DNA of 64,000 nt from an uncultured Lachnospiraceae bacterium (GTDB lineage Bacteria; Bacillota; Clostridia; Lachnospirales; Lachnospiraceae). The DNA lies in the NCBI GenBank assembly GCA_947367855.1, contig CANBFE010000014.1, positions 28,870-92,869 on the forward strand. The letters are read 5' to 3'. Position numbers and translations under genes: made by a program. The notes below the pieces were generated by a model, which had not been told where the DNA came from, did not search any database, and was given only the letters and a program-made list of their open reading frames with translations. Positions 55,438 to 63,586 of this stretch are shown piece after piece. The stretch's first letter is position 1. Each line of letters starts with the position of its first letter.

Positions 55438-56217
55438 CTATCTTCTGCGTCTGATGGAACGGACTACAAATCCGTCCGTGGTAACCGCGCCCTCACTGGC
55501 CGCAATTGCCGCTGCAATGACAGCCACCAGTTCGCAGTCGTCCGCCTCTTCCACTGCCTCTTCCTGCTCTGCAATCTGGGCCAGAGCATTGTCAACCCCG
55601 GAGGGTTCCGCAGCCGGCGCTTTTTTCTTTGCCGCATTATCCTGGGCCTTCGCAATGAACCTGAAACAGGAAATGATCACACTGATCAGGATCAGCACGC
55701 AGAATACGGTACCCATTCCGATCAGCGTATTCAGCGCGGCCACGCCCATCAGTTCTCCCATTGTAGAAGAGGGATTCAATGCAGCGGATTCCAGAAACAT
55801 GAAGCTGTCGTTGGAGAAAATCACCTCTGCCTTGGCGTTCTTCTTCTCTCCGGTCACTTCCACTTCCACTATGATCTCACTGCCGTCAATGGAAACGGTG
55901 GCATTCCCGACACCTGTAATTTCGCCCATATCCTCTTTTGCGGATGCAAATGAAGACAATGCCCTGGTGAAACCATATCCCTTTACATTGATATTATACT
56001 GGTTTCCCACCATGTACTCTACTTCCTCCGCCGTATACTCGTCGAAGTAAGCATCCTTCTCAAACTGGGAAAGCATCGGCACTACCATCTCCGTAGCAAG
56101 CCTCTTTGCATAATCCACCTTCTGCTGTTCGTATTCCGTCAGCTGTTCTCCGCTTCCGCAGGCGGTCAGTCCGAAGATGCAGGTAATCATACAGAGTAAA
56201 GTCAAAAATTTCTTCAT
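55438..56217 (-). CDS. oadG: OadG-like subunit fused to an N-terminal lipoprotein domain
   Basis: A 259-residue protein. Residues 1-20 are a lipoprotein signal (lipobox LTAC, Cys20). An extracytoplasmic alpha-beta domain (about 21-155) follows, then one membrane segment (162-188) and a cytosolic tail with the Ala-rich AVIAAAIAAS block ending in RSIRRRR. The membrane segment and tail are the normal OadG/MmdD subunit, which stabilises the complex. The extra N-terminal domain, on the outer face, is absent from classic OadG proteins (usually 80-120 residues); a sensor or assembly role is possible. Confidence 0.85.
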   Translation of the reverse strand: MKKFLTLLCMITCIFGLTACGSGEQLTEYEQQKVDYAKRLATEMVVPMLSQFEKDAYFDEYTAEEVEYMVGNQYNINVKGYGFTRALSSFASAKEDMGEITGVGNATVSIDGSEIIVEVEVTGEKKNAKAEVIFSNDSFMFLESAALNPSSTMGELMGVAALNTLIGMGTVFCVLILISVIISCFRFIAKAQDNAAKKKAPAAEPSGVDNALAQIAEQEEAVEEADDCELVAVIAAAIAASEGAVTTDGFVVRSIRRRR

Positions 56218-56233
56218 TTTATAATCACCCTTT

Positions 56234-57664
56234 CTATACTGTTCCGTGCTTTTTTGCGGGACGGTCTTCGCTCTTGGTAAAGAGCATCTCGAAAGCGCCG
56301 ATCACGTACTTCCTGGTTTCGGCAGCCTCCACAATACTGTCCACATATCCTCTCTTTGCGGCGCTTCCTGCACTAAGCTGCAATGCCTCGTACTCCGCCG
56401 CTTTCTCATTAATCACATCAGCTCCCTGGCCGTCGTACATAATCTTGGCCGCCAGCTTGCTTTCCATGGTACCGATCTGCGCCTCCGGCCATGCAAAGGT
56501 CAGATCAGCCCCGATTGCCTTGGAATTCATCACGATGGCTGCCGTACCCAGGGCCTTGCCTATAATCACGTTCACCTTGGGAACCGTTGCGTTGGCAAAT
56601 GCGTAAGTCAGTTTTGCCGCTGCCTTCGCGATGCCTTTCTCGGAACACATGGTAGCCTTATACCCCTTCACATTGGTGAGGGTCAGCACCGGGATTCCGA
56701 ATGCATCACAGAAATTCACAAAGTCAGCCGCCTTCTCGCAGCCCTGCTTTGACAGAGTGGGCTCCAGCTTCTCCGAAACATTGCCGTCCGCGTCGCATAC
56801 TTCGCTGCGGTTTGCAACAGCGCCCACAGTTACGCCGTCCAGTTTCAGGAAACCTGTAACCATATCTTTGGCATAACCGGCCTTAACCTCGAAGAAATCA
56901 TTGTCATCAGCCAGAATGGACAGCGCCACACTGGTATCGCCCACGCAGTTTGCCAGTTCTTCGTTTACACGGTTCAGATCGTCCGCGCATTCCACCATGT
57001 CGCTGCCCTCTTCGCTGTTGGAAGGCAGGAAGGCAATCAAATCCCTGATCCTGGAAAGTACAGCGGCCTCGTCCCCCGCCACATCCACAGTGCCGCACTC
57101 TTCCGTCTGGAATGCAGCGCTGGCGGAATCACATTTGGTAACCACGTTTCCGTCAAGCGCATTGGGCGCATTGACGAACAGCTTCCCGTTCTTCTCCTCC
57201 ATAAATGTAAAATCGGTCATCCCCGGGAACAGGGCCAGTCCGCCTCCGCAGCTGCCCAATACAGCCGTAATCTGAGGGATAACGCCGGATGCCACGGCCT
57301 GTTTCGCGTAGATCGCGCCGAACGCATTCAGGGCGTCCGCTGCCTCCTGAAGTCTCAGTCCGGCCGAATCCACCAGGCCGATCACGGGGGAACCTGTCTT
57401 CATGGCAAGATCATAGAGTCCGGTAATCTTCCGCGCATGCATCTCACCTACGGTTCCGTTCATCACGGAAGCATCCTGGCTGTAGACATACACGGGCTTC
57501 CCACCTATCACTCCATAGCCGGTAATGCAGCCGTCAGAGGGAGTCTCATTGGGTTTCATATTGAAATCCGTGGCCCTTGCCGTTACAAGTGCACCGATTT
57601 CAACGAAACTGTTGTCATCGAGCAAAGCTGTTATTCTTTGGCTCGCTTTTGAAGTAGTACTCAT
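56234..57664 (-). CDS. Acyl-CoA carboxyltransferase (MmdA/PccB-like)
   Basis: A 476-residue member of the crotonase-fold carboxyltransferase family (MmdA, GcdA, PccB) that moves CO2 between acyl-CoA and biotin. Two halves are visible: N-terminal with GLVDSAGLRLQEAADAL and ITAVLGSCGGGLA; C-terminal with PVLTLTNVKGYKA and VPKVNVIIGKALGTAAIVMNSKAIGADLTFAWPEAQIG. The substrate acyl-CoA cannot be read reliably (propionyl, malonyl or other). It is the first gene of the cluster that ends with oadA, so both types of carboxyltransferase share one biotin carrier and one Na+ pump. The start with GGAGGA is used. Confidence 0.88.
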   Translation of the reverse strand: MSTTSKASQRITALLDDNSFVEIGALVTARATDFNMKPNETPSDGCITGYGVIGGKPVYVYSQDASVMNGTVGEMHARKITGLYDLAMKTGSPVIGLVDSAGLRLQEAADALNAFGAIYAKQAVASGVIPQITAVLGSCGGGLALFPGMTDFTFMEEKNGKLFVNAPNALDGNVVTKCDSASAAFQTEECGTVDVAGDEAAVLSRIRDLIAFLPSNSEEGSDMVECADDLNRVNEELANCVGDTSVALSILADDNDFFEVKAGYAKDMVTGFLKLDGVTVGAVANRSEVCDADGNVSEKLEPTLSKQGCEKAADFVNFCDAFGIPVLTLTNVKGYKATMCSEKGIAKAAAKLTYAFANATVPKVNVIIGKALGTAAIVMNSKAIGADLTFAWPEAQIGTMESKLAAKIMYDGQGADVINEKAAEYEALQLSAGSAAKRGYVDSIVEAAETRKYVIGAFEMLFTKSEDRPAKKHGTV

Positions 57665-57854
57665 GCTCTCAGTCCTCCATTTATAATGAATAAATACAAA
57701 CAACCTGACAGCGGGGCTTCATACAGGCAAAACCACTCGCGGGCCGTGACTAAGGAACCGCCCTGATACAGGCATTCCCTGTGAAATGCCTCCAAAACGA
57801 CAGTTCACGACAATTCGCAACAGCAAGACCGCAAATGCCCCCATGGTCATTGTC
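57665..57854 (-). promoter_or_regulatory. Long leader of the decarboxylase operon
   Basis: About 190 bases of transcribed leader. A hairpin AGGCATTCC...GGAATGCCT-like (57770-57791) is clear. A 43-codon frame (57719-57850) lacks a ribosome binding site. No known riboswitch was recognised. Confidence 0.35.
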
Positions 57855-57860
57855 TGTAAC

Positions 57861-57888
57861 AGTATAACACAAAAAAAGCAACTCGCAA
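57861..57888 (-). promoter_or_regulatory. Promoter of the decarboxylase operon
   Basis: TTGCGA, 16 bases, TATACT on the minus strand. The remaining bases to 57987 hold only a weak hairpin that may end the upstream dac gene. Confidence 0.6.
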
Positions 57889-57987
57889 AGGACGAATTGC
57901 AATTTTTTTCATTATTTTTTCCGGACCGCATAACGGGTTCCGGAATTCCCCGAAACCCGCCGATTATTTTGGCAAACGAATCGCTTT

Positions 57988-59301
57988 TTATAGAAGGAAC
58001 CTCTCCAGAATCTGCCTCAGGCACCATTCTGTATCCACAGCTCCCAGTTCACCCGCCGTGACGATTCTGTCTCTACGGTAAACCGTATCTCCCAGAATAT
58101 ATTCCACACTGCCCACAGGCGTGTTTTCCTCCACGGGAGCCGTCAGCCGGTCCGTCTCCAGGGTATACTGGACCTGAACGGTTTCGTCCGCGCGCATCAG
58201 CACGCCTTCCCGCATCCCTTCCCCGCTCTCCACCCTGACAGCCATATAGGCCTGGTCCCCCAGGATATCCGTCTGTCCGTTCTGTACCGGAAGAGGTTTC
58301 AGCACGCTTTCGTCAAAAGCTGTTCCCTCCTGGTCAAAGCTTCTGTAGAAGTAATTGTCAAGCCCGTACTGCATCAGGGCTCTGGTATCACTCCATTTAT
58401 AAGTCTTGTTGTTCGGCCAGCCGCAGGCCAGCAGCGCTACCACAAAGGTCCTGCCATCCCGTTCCAGCGCCCCCACATAGCAGTAGCCGGCCTTATTGGT
58501 AAAGCCGGTCTTTCCGGTCAGCGCGCCGTCCATCATACTCAAAAAGGCATTGTGGTTCGTGCAGGAAAAGCTTCTGCCGTTGGCGGAGAAGCTGTGGTTT
58601 CCGGCGCGGGTAATCTCCAGAAATGCCTCCCTGCAGTGGGACTCCCGGATGCAGTAGGACAAAATCCGGGCCAGTTCCCTTGCGGTGGTGCAGTGCTCCT
58701 TCTGCACCGTGCTGCCGTCCTCCAGCACAAACTGTTCCGTGGCATCCAGGCCGTTTGGCGTGATAAACCATGTATTTTCACAGCCCAGCTCCGCCGCCTT
58801 CCGGTTCATGCAGGCAGCAAATGCGGCCATTGCCATTTTACTCTCCTCCAGAGTGTATTCCGACGTCTCCTTTTCCCGGAGTTCCCGGGGCAGATACCGC
58901 TTTCCCACATGTTCCGCCAGGGCCACTGCGGAATCATTATGGGATTCAAGCATCAGGGAACGGAGCAGATCCCTTACCGTATACTGCTCCCCTCTCTGTA
59001 TGTAGAGCTTCACCTTGGGCATACTTGCGGCATAGGCCGAAACCGTGACACTCTCATCCTGGGACACATTCTCCAGCACCAGAATACAGGTCATGATCTT
59101 GGTGGTACTGGCCATGGCCATGACTGCGTCCTGGTTTTTTCCATACAGCACTCGACCGGAATCCGCATCCATGAGCACTGCCGCAGTGGCATACAGCTGC
59201 AGTTCCTCCCCCTGCACGGGCATCACCGCAGTCATCAGCCAGATAAGGACACAAAAAAAGCCTCCTGTTATTTTTTTCATCCGCATTTTCATTCTGTTCA
59301 T
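57988..59301 (-). CDS. D-alanyl-D-alanine carboxypeptidase (S11), DacF-like
   Basis: A 437-residue exported penicillin-binding protein that trims the terminal D-Ala of wall peptides. After a signal peptide (about 1-30) come the S11 motifs: SxxK as STTK (about 66), SxN as SHNDS and KTG as LTGKTGFTNKAG. A C-terminal beta domain (about 325-420) completes the PBP5-like layout, but no clear C-terminal amphipathic anchor is seen. The first of two S11 genes flanking scpAB, an arrangement reminiscent of Bacillus scpA-scpB near dacB. The exact start among several nearby ATGs is uncertain. Confidence 0.92.
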   Translation of the reverse strand: MNRMKMRMKKITGGFFCVLIWLMTAVMPVQGEELQLYATAAVLMDADSGRVLYGKNQDAVMAMASTTKIMTCILVLENVSQDESVTVSAYAASMPKVKLYIQRGEQYTVRDLLRSLMLESHNDSAVALAEHVGKRYLPRELREKETSEYTLEESKMAMAAFAACMNRKAAELGCENTWFITPNGLDATEQFVLEDGSTVQKEHCTTARELARILSYCIRESHCREAFLEITRAGNHSFSANGRSFSCTNHNAFLSMMDGALTGKTGFTNKAGYCYVGALERDGRTFVVALLACGWPNNKTYKWSDTRALMQYGLDNYFYRSFDQEGTAFDESVLKPLPVQNGQTDILGDQAYMAVRVESGEGMREGVLMRADETVQVQYTLETDRLTAPVEENTPVGSVEYILGDTVYRRDRIVTAGELGAVDTEWCLRQILERFLL

Positions 59302-59381
59302 CTTCCAACGGGATTTTTAATAATATATGAGGCTGTTTTCATACTTTATGTTTTACGGCCAGTCCATAATGCTCCATGGCC

Positions 59382-59951
59382 CTAAACTTCCAGCTGCAGC
59401 TGTACCTCCGCCTCAGCCTGCTGCTTGAATTCCTCCATCTGGACCGGATTCAGCTCCGGCAGCTCTTCCAGGCTTCTCACGCCAAAGCACCGCAGGAACT
59501 GCTCGGTAGTGCCAAAAAGCAGGGGTCTGCCCGGCGCATCCAGGCGGCCCAGTTCCGTAATCAGGTCATATTCCAGGAGCCTGTTGATGGCATGGTCACA
59601 GTTGACTCCCCTGACGCGCTCCACCTCCACCCTGGTGACGGGCTGCTTGTACGCTATAATGGAAAGAGTCTCCAACACTGTGTCACTGAGCGTCATCTTT
59701 TTTGGCGTTCTGGCTATTTTCACCAGGTATTCATACATATCGTCCTTTGTGCACAGCTGTACGGCGTTATCAAAATGAACCAGGGTGATTCCCCGATCCT
59801 CCTTCGCATAGCGTTCCTCCATCTTTTTCAGTATTTCCTTTGTGGTCTTCACGTCCGCCTCTATCACGTCGGCCAGACGGCTGATCTCCACGGATTCCCC
59901 CATGGTAAACAGGACTGCCTCTATCACCGCTTCCGTCCTTGTCCTCTTCAT
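59382..59951 (-). CDS. scpB: Segregation and condensation protein B
   Basis: A 189-residue winged-helix protein that joins ScpA and Smc in chromosome condensation. The family blocks AVIEAVLFTMGESVEISRLADVI, LSDTVLETLSIIAYKQPVTRVEVERVRGVNCDHAI and GRPLLFGTTEQFLRCFGV are present. The start with AAGGGA is used; an ATG at 60026 is upstream. It follows scpA by 85 bases. Confidence 0.95.
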   Translation of the reverse strand: MKRTRTEAVIEAVLFTMGESVEISRLADVIEADVKTTKEILKKMEERYAKEDRGITLVHFDNAVQLCTKDDMYEYLVKIARTPKKMTLSDTVLETLSIIAYKQPVTRVEVERVRGVNCDHAINRLLEYDLITELGRLDAPGRPLLFGTTEQFLRCFGVRSLEELPELNPVQMEEFKQQAEAEVQLQLEV

Positions 59952-60036
59952 GCCTGTCCCTTCCCATTCCCATCCTGCCGCATAAGCCGGGATATGTCTG
60001 CTGCGTTCCCGGTGCCGCGCTGTCATTGTTTGTTTT

Positions 60037-60780
60037 TTACAGCAATGATGTAATCATGATATCGTCAAATATGGATTCCTGGCTGATCAAGATTTTCCCC
60101 GTCTTCATCAGTTCCAGAACAATCAGGAAAGTAACGATCACTTCCATTTTTCCCGCCTGCTTTTCCAGGAGCTTCCGAAAACTGAATGTTCTGTGTTCCC
60201 TGGCATAAGCCTCCACATACAGGGTCTTCATATCCATGTCTATCTCTTCTTTTTCAATATTGCCATACTGGCTCCTGATGGGGTCAATCTTGTCCTCCTG
60301 CCTGCGCAGCACTGATTTGAAGATTTCGTGAAGCCTGCTCAGGGTCATGTCTCCTATCAGCTCCTCATAGTTGACAGGAGGCTTATACATGGCAACCTCA
60401 GGCGGCAGCTTCTGTTCCCTGTAGAGGCTCCTGGCTGCGTCCACCTGACGGTCCCTCAGCTCAAGGGACATATATTTGTACATTTTGTACTCCAACAGCT
60501 TCTGCACCAGCTCCTGCCTGGGATCTTCCTCCTCCCCCTCCTCGTCCACTTCCCTGGGGAGCAGCATCCTGCACTTGATATCAATGAGCGTTGCCGCCAT
60601 CACCAGAAATTCGCTCATCACATTCATGTCATCCGTCTCCATCTGACGAATGTAATCCAGATACTGTTCCGTGATCTTCACAATGGGAATATCGTAGATA
60701 TCCACCTTGTTTTTGTCAATCAAATGAAGCAGCAGATCCAGCGGCCCCTCAAATACTTCCAGTTTTACAGATATTGCCAT
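60037..60780 (-). CDS. scpA: Segregation and condensation protein A
   Basis: A 247-residue kleisin of the Smc-ScpAB complex. The N-terminal block VFEGPLDLLLHLIDKNKVDIYDIPIVKITEQYLDYI binds Smc neck; the C-terminal FLIVLELMKTGKI winged helix binds the Smc head. An acidic stretch EEGEEEDPRQE separates them. Normal length and good GAGG site. Confidence 0.96.
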   Translation of the reverse strand: MAISVKLEVFEGPLDLLLHLIDKNKVDIYDIPIVKITEQYLDYIRQMETDDMNVMSEFLVMAATLIDIKCRMLLPREVDEEGEEEDPRQELVQKLLEYKMYKYMSLELRDRQVDAARSLYREQKLPPEVAMYKPPVNYEELIGDMTLSRLHEIFKSVLRRQEDKIDPIRSQYGNIEKEEIDMDMKTLYVEAYAREHRTFSFRKLLEKQAGKMEVIVTFLIVLELMKTGKILISQESIFDDIMITSLL

Positions 60781-60863
60781 GGCATCCTCACCTGCGTAAT
60801 AAAATCCGATTCATTATTTTACCGTTTTTACCCGGTATTTTCAAGAAAGAACTTGTGTTTGCC

Positions 60864-61724
60864 TCAGAATTTCCGGTTCCTGAATTCCACCACCCACAGC
60901 TCCCCGGGATTGAATATCCGGACCGGAATGGTATGGATTCCAAGCCCCCGGCTGAGCAGCATTGTCCTCTCCCCCTCCCGGAAAATACCTCCGTCATACC
61001 TGGGAAAAAGATGCCATGCAGGTGACACCACCCCCCTGCCCCAGAAGGGCACCCTGGCCACACCTCCGTGGATATGTCCCGACAGGGTCAGGTCCGCCCC
61101 CCAGGCGGCATACCTGGGAAAATAGTCCGGATTGTGGGCAAGCAGTACCGTGAACAGCTCTTCCGGAGCCTGTCCCAGTATTTCCGGCAGATAGCCGGGC
61201 TCCATTTTCGTCAGCCTGAATCTTTTGTAAAAACGCTCGTGAATCTGGGAACCGTATACCGCAATTCCGTATTCCGACAGATCGGTATGGCTGTTGACCA
61301 TGGGCCGGATGCCTATCTCCTGAAGGGCCTCCCCGTACCGGCGGGCCATATCCCCGTATACCTCCGGATACAGCTTCAGCCTGTGTTCATGATTTCCGTT
61401 GGCATAATAAACGGGATATTTTTCCGCAAGCTTTCCCAGCAGATTAATGGCAGGTTCCATGGAGGCCTTCGGTCCCGCAGTCAGGATATCCCCTGCAATC
61501 AGAATGAAATCCGGCCTCTGTCCGTGAATGGCCTCCAGAAGTTTCTCATTGTCCTTGCCGTAGCATTTATTATGTACATCCGTAAGGAGCACTGCCCTGC
61601 AGGGCTTCCTGATCCTTTCGTCCTCCGCCGTATATGTTTTTACTACAAAGCGGTTGCTGTCGTAGAGCATGACCCAGACTAGCACCAGCGCTATGATTAC
61701 AATCACGGTAATCAATACATCCAT
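60864..61724 (-). CDS. Membrane-anchored metallophosphoesterase
   Basis: A 286-residue protein with an N-terminal membrane segment (about 3-22) and a calcineurin-like phosphoesterase domain (about 47-270). Metal-ligand motifs are LLTDVHN, IAGDILTAG, GNHEHR, and LSGHIHGG. It belongs to the YkuE/YaeI group, which may act on lipid or wall phosphates. Reading from the upstream ATG at 61895 would overlap the dac gene; the start after AAGGGA is used. Confidence 0.92.
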   Translation of the reverse strand: MDVLITVIVIIALVLVWVMLYDSNRFVVKTYTAEDERIRKPCRAVLLTDVHNKCYGKDNEKLLEAIHGQRPDFILIAGDILTAGPKASMEPAINLLGKLAEKYPVYYANGNHEHRLKLYPEVYGDMARRYGEALQEIGIRPMVNSHTDLSEYGIAVYGSQIHERFYKRFRLTKMEPGYLPEILGQAPEELFTVLLAHNPDYFPRYAAWGADLTLSGHIHGGVARVPFWGRGVVSPAWHLFPRYDGGIFREGERTMLLSRGLGIHTIPVRIFNPGELWVVEFRNRKF

Positions 61725-61891
61725 CCCGTCATTCCCTTCCCTGTTTTTCCTTCCGGTTTCTTCTTCCTGCTTTTGTCCCGTCCGGCGCCGTGGCAGGCCG
61801 GGGCAAAACCCCGGCCCGGATCCCGCCCCGGCATGCTGCCCCCGGCGCCCTGCCGGAGCGTGTTTGAAAATTACTTGCCGACAGCTGCGCG

Positions 61892-63076
61892 TCACAGCAG
61901 GAACAGACCAAACACCCTCTTCAGGTAATCGCCATAGACCGCCTTCTCCACATCTTCCGCAAACAGCACGGGCATGCTTCCGATCTCAATTCCATTGAGC
62001 AGATATCTGGCCCTCCCGGCCTCCGTCCCCTCCTGCACAGGAGCCTGCACGGTCTCCGGAAGCTCCAGCACCTTCTCCACTGCAGTCAGGTCATTGCCCT
62101 GTATATCCAGATACCGGAACTCTCCCTGATACCGTACAGCCGCCGTTTCCCCTGTGCCGCCCTCCACAGACAGGGGCGGCAGGGCATCCTGGTTCGCATC
62201 TATGTAAACATCGCACACATTAAATCCATAGGTCAGCAGCGCCTGCGCATCCCCGAAACGAGTTTTATAATCCGGCGCCCCCATCACCACAGCGATCAGG
62301 TCAATGCCGTCCTTGGAGGCAGTCGCGGAAAAGCAGTATTTTGCCTTTGAAGTAGACCCCGTCTTCAGTCCGGTGGTCCACTGATACTGCTTCAAGAGCT
62401 TATTGGTGCTGCTCAGGGTAAAATTGGATGTTCCCTGCCTGGTTTCATGAGTGATATCCTCCATCCAGATCTTCGTGTAATTGAAAACATCCGGATGATT
62501 TACCGTCAACTCCCTGGACATCACCGCCACATCCCTGGCAGAGGTATAATGATTGTCGGAATCACTGAGTCCGCAGCAGTCCTCGAAATGGGTGTCTGCC
62601 ATCCCCAGTTCCTCCGCCCTCTGGTTCATCAGGGCCACAAATGCTTCCTCGCTGCCCGCTATATGCTCCGCCACCGCCACACTGGCGTCATTGCCTGAGG
62701 ACACGGCGATGCATTTGATCATGGTGTCCAGGGTCTGCACTTCCCCCTGGGCCAGGTACACCTGGGAGCCTCCCATGGAACTGGCGTACTCGCTGACGGT
62801 CACCTGGTCCGTAAGACTCACTTTTCCCGCGTCAAGGGCTTCAAAGGTGAGAAGCAGCGTCATGATCTTGGTAATGCTGGCAGGACTTCTCCGCTCCGTG
62901 GAATTAAGCTCATAAATTACCCCGCCCGTGGAACTTTCCATCAGAATCACCGACGGGGAGGAGACGGCGACTTCCGCCTTTACAGGCTCCACCGGCCAAA
63001 AGAAAAACAGAAAAGCCAGCCCTGCTGCCAAAAAGCTTTTCTTTTTCATTCCAAACATAAAAATGCCACACTCCAT
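61892..63076 (-). CDS. D-alanyl-D-alanine carboxypeptidase (S11)
   Basis: A 394-residue exported S11 enzyme. Signal peptide about 1-34; motifs SITK (SxxK), SGND (SxN) and LKTGST (KTG). The C-terminal beta domain and a final hydrophobic/amphipathic stretch (YGDYLKRVFGLFLL) suggest membrane anchoring like PBP5. It is about 30 percent similar by eye to the S11 gene at 57988, so this is an old paralogue pair, not a recent duplication. An alternative start lies at an ATG six codons inside. Confidence 0.92.
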   Translation of the reverse strand: MECGIFMFGMKKKSFLAAGLAFLFFFWPVEPVKAEVAVSSPSVILMESSTGGVIYELNSTERRSPASITKIMTLLLTFEALDAGKVSLTDQVTVSEYASSMGGSQVYLAQGEVQTLDTMIKCIAVSSGNDASVAVAEHIAGSEEAFVALMNQRAEELGMADTHFEDCCGLSDSDNHYTSARDVAVMSRELTVNHPDVFNYTKIWMEDITHETRQGTSNFTLSSTNKLLKQYQWTTGLKTGSTSKAKYCFSATASKDGIDLIAVVMGAPDYKTRFGDAQALLTYGFNVCDVYIDANQDALPPLSVEGGTGETAAVRYQGEFRYLDIQGNDLTAVEKVLELPETVQAPVQEGTEAGRARYLLNGIEIGSMPVLFAEDVEKAVYGDYLKRVFGLFLL

Positions 63077-63142
63077 ATTCCTTTCCTTTGTCTATAGAAT
63101 ATGAGAATGCGGCCATATATATGCCATAATTCCGCATACAAA

Positions 63143-63167
63143 ATCCCCAGCCTTAAAAGCCGGGGAT
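63143..63167 (-). terminator. Terminator of rpsU
   Basis: ATCCCCGGC and GGCTGGGGAT pair across a short TTTTAA loop, followed on the minus strand by TTTG. It ends the rpsU transcript seven bases after the stop codon. Confidence 0.8.
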
Positions 63168-63174
63168 CAGTCGC

Positions 63175-63351
63175 TTAGTTATATTTACGTTTCCTTGCAG
63201 CTTCAGACTTCTTTTTCCGTCTTACGCTTGGTTTCTCGTAATGCTCACGCTTGCGAATCTCCTGCTGGATACCAGCCTTAGCACAGCTTCTTTTAAAACG
63301 ACGTAAAGCGCTGTCTAATGTTTCGTTTTCTTTTACGATTACGTTTGACAT
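63175..63351 (-). CDS. rpsU: 30S ribosomal protein S21
   Basis: A 58-residue basic ribosomal protein. It has the S21 pattern SNVIVKENETLDSALRRFKRSCAKAGI followed by a Lys/Arg-rich C-terminus. The start has GGAGG ten bases before it; the ATG at 63429 would add unrelated residues. Confidence 0.97.
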   Translation of the reverse strand: MSNVIVKENETLDSALRRFKRSCAKAGIQQEIRKREHYEKPSVRRKKKSEAARKRKYN

Positions 63352-63434
63352 GTCCACCCGACCTCCCTTCAGTCCCTCAAGCTTCTCGACTGAGTGGGTT
63401 ATTATGTACTGCACATGGCATATACACATTCTTT

Positions 63435-63462
63435 ATTATACCACAAAAGTCCCATACGTCAA
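63435..63462 (-). promoter_or_regulatory. Promoter of rpsU
   Basis: TTGACG, 16 bases, TATAAT on the minus strand, about 85 bases before the rpsU start. Confidence 0.75.
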
Positions 63463-63515
63463 CTGTTTTTTACAGTTTTTAGGATAATTTTATTTTATCC
63501 TTTTTTAAGACCGTA

Positions 63516-63570
63516 TTGACAAGGTTTTAAGACTGTGGTAGTATTTACTCGCATCTACTACTACAGTCTT
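63516..63570 (+). promoter_or_regulatory. Promoter and dyad operator of the BlaI-family gene
   Basis: TTGACA, 17 bases, TAGTAT (63516-63544). Two 15-base arms, AAGACTGTGGTAGTA (63529-63543) and TACTACTACAGTCTT (63556-63570), are inverted copies with one mismatch and overlap the -10 box and start point. An extra half-like AAGACCGTA lies at 63507-63515. This is the expected layout for autorepression by a BlaI-type dimer. Confidence 0.75.
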
Positions 63571-63586
63571 AAAAAGAGGTGATTGA

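Noticed and set aside
57719..57850. 43-residue leader peptide in the decarboxylase leader
   Set aside because: No ribosome binding site before the ATG and no run of regulatory codons; kept only as part of the leader description.
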